Part shown: positions 57,106 through 64,000 of the stretch, piece by piece | Position numbering within the stretch: the stretch's first letter is position 1 | Layout: the number at the start of each line of letters is the position of its first letter | Source: Polyodon spathula | Taxonomy: Eukaryota > Chordata > Actinopteri > Acipenseriformes > Polyodontidae | Assembly (NCBI RefSeq): GCF_017654505.1 | Contig: NC_054547.1 | Coordinates: 25,115,975 to 25,179,974, forward strand | DNA length: 64,000 nt | Reading direction: 5' to 3' | Notes under the pieces: model-generated | The model's input: only the letters and a program-made list of their open reading frames with translations | Databases searched by the model: none | What the model was told of the DNA's origin: nothing | Translations under genes and position numbers: made by a program

Positions 57106-57712
57106 ATTTTTTATTATACTGCTTTTTTTAGGACATTTTATAAGGACAAATCACAATTTACTGTGTGCAGTTAAGGCTTTGTGGGTGTGAGATGTATATT
57201 ACTGCTCAAAGTATTGAAGCAACAAATGATTTTGTGAACGACTGGGTGTAGGCCAGTTATTGCCCATTTTACCCCTTTACAGACCCCTTGCCCACTGAAT
57301 ACCTTGGTATCACTGAATAGATAACCCCTCTTTTACATTAGGCTTCATATTTTAATGAGCAAGCTGTCTGACAGTTGTTGTAGTGCAAGAAATGCTAGCC
57401 AGTTTTTTTAGCAATGTAGGATGACTGGGGGTGGTGTACTGATTTATCCTTTGCTCACTAAATATCTAGGTAGTTGTCTCGCAACTACAGGGGAACCCAA
57501 TTAAATATTTGGATAGTATTTTTTTTTTTTTTCATTTTACCCCCAGTGGTGACTCCTAGGACTGGGTTCCTGCAATATGCCTGGGAATCATCAAGAGTTA
57601 AAATAAAACCCCTACTAAAACCCAATAGAAAGATTCAGTGTGTAAGCAGCACTGTGAAATATGTTGCACTATGTGATGTACAGTGTAACTAATGCTATGA
57701 GTTGTGCTCCAC

Positions 57713-57880
57713 CTCCTCCCTGTCCGTTCTTTGTTGTGCTCTCCAGACGAAGCCGAATGCTCCTTTGCCGACAGCGCTGATGGTGATGTACTTCTGGTTG
57801 AACTCCCCCTGGCAGGCCTGCGACTCCTCCAGGTCCTGGAAACACCACAGCCCTTCACCCCAAGCCGTCTGATGGATCAC
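57713..57880 (-). pseudogene. PASK: PASK exon: kinase Gly-rich loop
   Basis: Open for its whole 168 nt: VIHQTAWGEGLWCFQDLEES, then QGEFNQKYITISAVGKGAFG FVWRAQQ. The nucleotide-binding GKGAFGFV is encoded at about 57746-57769. The donor is a weak GTGGAG, and the next exon, which should contain the invariant Lys, could not be found in the 0.6 kb that follows. Confidence 0.88.
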
Positions 57881-58428
57881 CTACAGTCGGCACAGCACTC
57901 AAATTAAGCTATTTAGTATTTCTACTCATTATTCATACAAAACTTGCAAAAGCACTCAAACAATGGCAGGCTTCAATAACTGAGGCTGGTGACAAACATT
58001 TACTAAACTCATACAAAAGTGTACTTCCACACACATTTCGTTGTGGTTTTGTAACAAAGATGAAAACTGTACTATACACACTTAAACATATTTCAATCTG
58101 ACACAGATATGAAGTTAGTTTGTACATTTCTGCTCCACATGTAGTGAACTTTTCAATCAAAATGTAATTAAGTAATACATAGAAACGACGTACCCAGCTT
58201 GCGGGTGAACAGAGCAGGGCTGCAGCATACTTTCCAGAAGGACTGAAATGCTTGTGATACACTGGAAAGTAGGGTTAGATATCCTGTGAGTGGCCCTATT
58301 CAACACCCTAATGCTAGCGACTGGTGTTGTCAGAGAGGAGGCAGCTTTCTCTTGAAAACAGCTACTGTAGTCCAAAGTGAATCTGGGCCTGCTGAGAGGT
58401 ACGGTCAGAACTAGGAAGGCTCACTCAC

Positions 58429-58602
58429 CTCCCCCAGGCTGATGCCAGAAACATCAGGGAGGAACTCGGAGGTGCCGATTAGGCCGGACAGGAGGAGCTT
58501 TATCCTCAAGACAGCTTCTCTCTGAGTCTCAAGGTGGTCTCTCAACATCCAGAGGCAAAACAGGGTCTGCTACTCAGGGAGCTCCACTTTCCGGATCTCA
58601 AA
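58429..58602 (-). pseudogene. PASK: PASK exon upstream of kinase, premature stop
   Basis: A 174-nt, phase-0 exon with good splice sites reads FEIRKVELPE, TAG (58570-58572), QTLFCLWMLRDHLETQREAV and LLSGLIGTSEFLPD. The stop falls inside a block conserved in PASK, so it is a true nonsense change. Confidence 0.85.
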
Positions 58603-59032
58603 CTGCAAACCTAGGAAGGACAGCGGCTTTTCAATAACTAAGTCAACTCTGCAATTTCTTATTAAACTCTTCACTCAACCAAAGGTAAGCCTTAAGTCAG
58701 TAGATCAACTACTTAACATTGTTGCTACCTCTCCTGCTGTGCTGTGGTAAACATTACTATTTTACTTTGTTCTGTTAAAATCTTTATCCTAGTATTTTAC
58801 AATCACAAATTTTACAATTTATTTAAACATTATGGTGTAGCAGATTTCAGAACTTAGCCCTGTGTTAAAAGACGTCTATGTGAAGTTCTCCAATCTCTAT
58901 TTAAAAATGTAAGTGTGACATTACATAGCATTAACATATAGATACTATATCTACATCATCATGAAGGGGTAAGGTGAGACAGATTAGACACAAAAAAAAG
59001 AGAGAGAAGAAGCTAACTAAGTCTAGACCCAT

Positions 59033-60112
59033 CTCGATGATAGCAGTTTCCTCTGTAATGCCCATCCTCGATTTCACACTGGTTTGTGGACAATGGCTGC
59101 CCCTCTGGTTGTTTTTTAGGGGTTGATGTTGCAGGATCCTCTGTCTTCAAAGACAATTCTCTGCCTTCAAAGACCCCATCCTTATTCTGAGGCATTGATG
59201 CTGTCCAATGTTCCTGATCAGACAATGCAGTGGTGACTGCCTCCTCCAGCCCCGCAGAGTATGGAAGAAGGTCCTTTCCCTCACCACTCTCCATCTCCAA
59301 GTCAGACTCCACCATGTAGGGAGAGGGTGTCCTGAGGAGCTCAGAGGTGGAACAGGAGGATAGATCTGCAGAAACCAGTTCCACACTGCCATTCAGATCC
59401 AAATCCTACATGGCTTGAGTGATCATGCTGCCATTGGACTCCACTTCCACATTAAGGTAGCTGCTAAACTCCTGAGAAATTAAACTGGAAACAGGATAGG
59501 ACACAACTGGGAATTTACTTCTGTGAGAGACAACTTCAAAGCTGGAGTTTTCTCTACGTCTGTTAGCCAGGAGATCAACTGTCGGTTGTCTTCCAGGCCA
59601 CACCTCATCCAGAGTGGGGGTACCTGGAGAGCCATTAAGGTAAACTGGGCACCCCCCCCCCTCCCCACCCCAGCAGAGGGCTTGGTGTCTCCTTCTTTGC
59701 TGATTCCATTCCAGCTAAGTTGTGGAGTTACCAGTCTGCCCAATCTTGTGGAGCCAGTCTGAGTTTCTCTCTTTTCTGGAGCATCTCTTTAGCCAAATCT
59801 GGTGCAGCAGAGAACAGTTACGGCGCTGACTGTCTGATGCCCTTCTGGGTTCCTGCATGGAGCCAGTTTGTTCTGTTCCATGAAGGCAGAGTGTGGACAG
59901 CCTCTATGGGATCCATGAGGTGACTCCACTAAGGAAGGTGTTGCAGAAGATCATTGGTGGTGCCCTCCTCACTCTCTGTCAAAGCAAAATCACTGCACTG
60001 TGGGACACCCTGGGCTGCCAGGCCAATCAGTTCTGCAGTGCTTTCACCACTGTGGATGTAAAAACAGCAGCTTTGAAAAGATTGGGTTTTCCTGTATTCA
60101 AAAATAGTAACT
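59033..60112 (-). pseudogene. PASK: PASK large variable exon, with stops
   Basis: Low-conservation Ser/Glu-rich sequence that ends GHYRGNCYHRDGSRLS, matching the PASK YxGxCYHRDGxRLS block. It also contains GTPTLDEVWPG (about 59600-59630) and SSCSTSELLRTPS. In-frame stops occur at 59406-59408 and around 59935, and the donor is degraded (GTTAGC). Confidence 0.75.
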
Positions 60113-60302
60113 AGAAAGGTGGGGTTTTTATTATGAATAAAAAAATGGGCCTGTGGATTCCCCAAATTTCCCCTATTTAAGCTCCCCTCACCATTAATAT
60201 CTGTATTGGGGTATGCTGTGTGAAGTTCAATGTGTAGCAGTAATGTATTTCAGTGTACTGTTTATTGGCTATGCTGTTTGCGTGAATGATTTCAGTTGTA
60301 CC

Positions 60303-60473
60303 CGCTAAAGGGGGTGGACGTCACTGTGGGGGAGGAGAGTGTTGATGGAATACTTCCTTCGTTCTTCAGTCTGGTACTGGTTCCAGTAAAGATTTTCACC
60401 TTTCTGCCAGCAGATGTCCTTTGCTTCTCCTCCTGAATGAATTCCACATTGCCAGCCAGTAATGGGCTGGGGT
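60303..60473 (-). pseudogene. PASK: PASK linker exon
   Basis: Joins in frame to 60665-60766 (codon split G|AC). Reads DPSPLLAGNVEFIQEEKQRT and PSTLSSPTVTSTPFSG, followed by a GTACAA donor. Open, but not strongly conserved. Confidence 0.55.
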
Positions 60474-60664
60474 CTGCAAAGCAAGTAAAGCTTTTAACAG
60501 CAAACATTTAGAATACATTCTGGATGTATGTCTCAAACATGTCTTCTGTGAGGCTTTACAAGACACAAAAAGCCCTGCTTTGAGGAAGCAGTAAGCTGAA
60601 AGTCATAAAATTCTACATAATTTATTTTTTATTTTTTTAAAACCTGAAACAACCATGTACATAC

Positions 60665-60766
60665 CTTTCCCACCAGTGGGTGTCTCTATTGAAGGTGGAA
60701 TGCAGAAATTAACAATTTCATGGGCTCCATTTAGAGTGTTAGCGCTACCAGCAGGACTACAGGCAT
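60665..60766 (-). pseudogene. PASK: PASK linker exon
   Basis: A 102-nt open exon between a TAG acceptor and GTATGT donor. Reads ACSPAGSANTLNGAHEIVNF CIPPSIETPTGGK. Assigned by position and frame continuity. Confidence 0.55.
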
Positions 60767-61339
60767 CTATGGCAGGTTAAACAAACACACAAAAAACTAA
60801 AACACCACAGAAACACAGAAGCTACTAGAAAAGATATAAGAAGCTATAGCAAAAAAAAAACTGCATAATGAAAAAAGGAGCACAGAAATAATTTGAAACA
60901 GAACAAATGTCTACCTTAGTACCATTTGTTCACAGAATGCAATGCTGCATAATAAAAGATGCAAAATTGTTTAAGGAAGGGTCTGAGCATTGAGTTTTTA
61001 TCATTTTACTGTGATGCGCCAAATTCCAAATCACTAGGAACCTGGTTTTCCAAGAAATGGAAAAAAACCAATTAATGATTCTGAAAGTACAAAATGATTC
61101 TGAAAGTGCAAAGTAAACACAAATAAAATAACATCACAAATACTGAGCAAAAAAACTCTGAAAAGCACTAGGCCCACACATCACTTTAGAAGCAAAGCAT
61201 GTTATATAAATAAGTTTGAATGCACAGATTTTCTTTCCCCATGTGATTTTTAAAGTATGTTCTAAAGTAAAAATGACATTGTTGTGATATTATTCCGCTG
61301 CATTAAAATAGCCTAATCTCAGAGAGCTCCGGTCTGTAC

Positions 61340-61562
61340 AAGCCTTTAAGATAATAGCCCTGAGGTCTCCACAGAGGCCTGGTAACTGTAATGCGGCTGG
61401 AGAGTGGAACAAGCATGCTGTGGTTTATCTCTCTCCTCTGCTCGCCGACCCTCAACAATCAGATTGCTCGGATTGTCTTCAAAGGGGGGTAGCAGGAAAG
61501 AACTCTCCTTCACATCACATAGGCTCTCATAGAAATCAGGAACCAGGAAGGTGATATTCTAT
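61340..61562 (-). pseudogene. PASK: PASK exon after PAS-B
   Basis: Reads ITFLVPDFYESLCDVKESSF, matching the PASK NITFLIPxFY block, then LLPPFEDNPSNLIVEGRRAE. An in-frame TAA lies near 61351 with no clear donor before it, possibly a further lesion. Confidence 0.75.
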
Positions 61563-61965
61563 ACAGACAATCACAACAGAGAATGAATTCACAGTCCTTA
61601 AACCTTGCAGTTTAGTAGGTCATAGTTGGGAGTTTTTTCAGTGCTCCTAAATGTGCAGTTACAGTGATGGGTGATTGATACCGAACCAGGAAATGGAGTT
61701 TACAATGACTAGGTGCTGCAAGTAAGGTGAAACAGGTCAACAAGCTTATTGGAAGTAAAAGTAACAATCTCTGCCACTGTAGGTTTGATTAACCACAAGA
61801 CGCCCCCTGGTGCATGATGCTTTTATTAATACTTGTATCCAGCAAACAAACGTGCGACTGTCTGAATAAAACTGTTGTTTTACCTAAAGGTTATAATTAT
61901 TGAGTGTTACATTTTAGGGATGAATTACACATGTTCAGATTTAGACAAAATGAAGATGTTCCTAC

Positions 61966-62150
61966 CTTCCCCTGCAGTTCTGCCTTCTCATACCCAAACA
62001 GCATCAGTGCAAAGTTATTGTTCACACTGTAGATTGTTCCATCAAGCCGCAGGGTTAAAAGTCCACTGATTGCTGTAAACACCCAAAAGGTTCCTGAGTA
62101 AACCACCCCTAAACTTGATACAGTCTGGGCCCGTCTATCCTCTTCATGCG
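61966..62150 (-). pseudogene. PASK: PASK PAS-domain exon
   Basis: A 185-nt open exon with proper acceptor and GTAGGA donor. Reads WVFTAISGLLTLRLDGTIYS VNNNFALMLFGYEKAELQGK, a classic PAS fold segment with the FGY/ELxGK motif. Intact in itself. Confidence 0.88.
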
Positions 62151-62273
62151 CTAGAATAGAACAAAAACATTTGGGTATCCTTCTTCAGCTCCAGTTTGTG
62201 CATTGCTTCTATTGGCATAGAAAGGGACAGTGGCAGGATCCCCAACAGTGGATTGATTTGAGTGTTTCTGTAC

Positions 62274-62549
62274 CTGTAGATTGGGTATTATATTTTCTAG
62301 ACTCTAGAATGCTTGATTGTTCTTTGGGTTCCAAGTGTCCTTCAGATTTTCGATGTTCTATGGAATCTGTTGGCACCACTGCTTCTAAACTGCTGGATAG
62401 TTTGCTTTGTTCTTGAAAGTTCAGGAATTTTGATTCAGATTCCAAAAGGCTGCAGTGTCCTTTGGGTTTTATGGGTCTCTCAAAGTCAAGAATACTGTTC
62501 AGCTTTATACTGAGTGGGAAGGTGGTACCATCTCTAGAATTCTCAAAGT
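62274..62549 (-). pseudogene. PASK: PASK exon preceding the PAS-B exon
   Basis: Begins FENSRDGTTFPLSIKLN, the PASK RDGTTFPLSLKLK block, then about 70 residues of Ser/Glu/Lys-rich insert longer than in human. The GTACAG donor and phase join it correctly to 62150. Confidence 0.8.
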
Positions 62550-63317
62550 CTGTAAGCAAATTGATCAGCCATCAAAAGAACAAAGTGTGTATTCAGAAAT
62601 AAATATTGTCAAACCATATCAGTACAATTCAAATGAATTACTCGACTAAGGTCACAAGTGAATTGAATATGGTGGTCTCAGTTTTGCCTCCATTGCATTA
62701 GTCGACATCACAAAATCATCATGCAATTCAGTACAATTGTGAGTCTCTGTTTGAGAGTAGCTAAGGATTAAAGAAGGATTGAAGTATGCTTGCAGAGCTG
62801 TGAGCTGTCAATATGCAATATATTGTAGCTATTACTATAACTTTCATAAATAATAAAGCACAAGCACCAAAATCCATGAGTGAAACTGCCTTTAAGGAGC
62901 GGCAAGGCTTTAAAATCCAGTTTACCTTCCTTTTTATTAGCATTACCAACATCATCACTGGTCCTCTTCATGTTGTGGTTCTATGTTTTTTTTTTTAATT
63001 AAATAGATAGATGCAAATTTTACAACCACATCAATATAACTTTAAAACATTATACTGCATTTTTCCTGGAATCATATCACTGACAGAAGGAATGGTCAAT
63101 TTACAGGGTTGAGTCAATACGCCTCTTTCTGGAGGACCATGTTAAGTGATTCGGACACTGAAAGAATTACAAGAATTATTTTTTTTAAAGCTTGTCAAAC
63201 TTAAATCTGCCTACCCTTAATGAGTAAGAGGCACAGTCATTTGGAAACAGTGACTGGAAGAGTGTAGATTTGAATTAAATGCTGTGTGAGATCCTGGCTT
63301 GGCATAACCTTAACACC
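62550..63317. other. Upstream of recognised PASK exons, nothing assigned
   Basis: The expected PAS-A exons could not be identified here. A short open segment (MKRTSDDVGNANKKEG at about 62970) has no PASK similarity. Confidence 0.4.
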
Positions 63318-63400
63318 TACAGTGCCTATAGTAAGTATTCACCCCCTTGGACGTTTTCACAGTTGGTTATGTTACAACCTTGTTTTTTATTATCGGTGCG
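63318..63400 (+). repeat. Tc1/mariner terminal sequence
   Basis: TACAGTGCCTATAGTAAGTA followed by TTCACCCCCTTGGACGTTTT and CACAGTTGGTTATGTTACAA is the terminal repeat type of a widespread fish Tc1-like family. No partner end or transposase is found nearby, so it is a solo end or MITE fragment. Confidence 0.65.
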
Positions 63401-64000
63401 TTAAGTTTGAGAACTACACTGAAATATTTTGCGTTATATTTCAAACAGTCACCCCAGCTACAATCCGCGCGGGAAGCATTCCTTGATTTGTAGCGGTAGT
63501 GGATAATAAAGAATCTGACCAATCAGTTTAGCATTTAGGTAAAGGCGGTGTACGTAGAAGCAAACGGACAACAGAATTAAAGTAAGGACAGTTCCTTACG
63601 TATATGTTTCAAACTGGATCACAGCTCCAGTGCAAACGGGCATTAAGGGTCAGCTATCTATGATGTAAACAGACCGAGGGCCGCGGACGGTGAAACTAAT
63701 TGCTACTGGAAGCAAGCATGAATTGACATATCCTGCAGCGTGACAGTACACAAGCGGTGTCCACACAATCTTCCAAAAAAACGCAAAAAAAAAAAAAAAA
63801 AAAAAAAATCATTTTTCAAGTCTTATATTTTAAGATCTCACTCAAGTCCAATACAGTCACTTTGTCAGTGACATCTATTAACTAAATGCAAACGTATTTA
63901 GTCCATTCGGTTTAAAATCACAGTTAGTAACGTATTTGTCTAATGTACTAATATATTTGTTTAATGTACTAATATAATGGGACAGATATTAGCTCAGCCA
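63401..64000. other. Right edge, nothing recognised
   Basis: Contains a poly(A) run at 63782-63808. No coding exon assigned. Confidence 0.5.

Overview
The window is vertebrate nuclear DNA: genes are split by GT-AG introns, intergenic spaces are long and AT-rich, and retrotransposons, DNA transposons, microsatellites and SINE tails are abundant. The mix of complete-looking CR1, DIRS and Crypton-type elements, fish SINE tails and slowly evolving coding exons fits a non-teleost ray-finned fish, most likely a sturgeon or paddlefish. The species call is an inference.

Layout. (1) 0.6-4.6 kb, minus strand: two coding exons of KLHL24 (BTB-BACK-Kelch adaptor of CUL3 ubiquitin ligase); the remaining Kelch exons lie beyond the left edge. 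(2) 4.6-19 kb: non-coding sequence with microsatellites, dispersed repeats and a retroelement remnant (12.3-14.8 kb) that carries a CCHC zinc-knuckle reading frame and a 27-bp minisatellite. (3) 19.2-41.2 kb: a cluster of GPR148-like orphan GPCR genes in both orientations. Two copies are intact (19244-20386 minus; about 30377-31393 plus). One copy is internally deleted, one is reduced to an N-terminal scrap, and one is truncated and split by a 4.1-kb CR1 LINE. A tiny further relic may lie near 34.0 kb. A Crypton-type tyrosine-recombinase relic and a 4.3-kb DIRS-type retrotransposon lie between two of the tandem copies. (4) 41-47 kb: intergenic with Tc1/mariner, SINE and CR1 relics. (5) 47.4-53.0 kb, minus strand: MTERF4, apparently complete in four coding exons (363 aa); it encodes a mitochondrial partner of the rRNA methyltransferase NSUN4. 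(6) 54.2-62.5 kb, minus strand: PASK (PAS-domain kinase), recognisable exon by exon but broken by premature stops, frameshifts, deletions and a missing ATP-lysine exon, so a decayed pseudogene. The first exons would lie to the right or are lost.

MTERF4 lying just downstream of PASK on the same strand matches the order I recall for human 2q37, which supports both calls. No bacterial features, CRISPR arrays or operons are present. The most informative biology is the birth and death of the GPR148-like cluster under heavy transposon insertion, and the loss of PASK next to an intact MTERF4. I found no convincing undescribed molecular system; the less usual signals (Crypton relic, DIRS leader repeats, coding minisatellite, snapback hairpin) are listed as findings.
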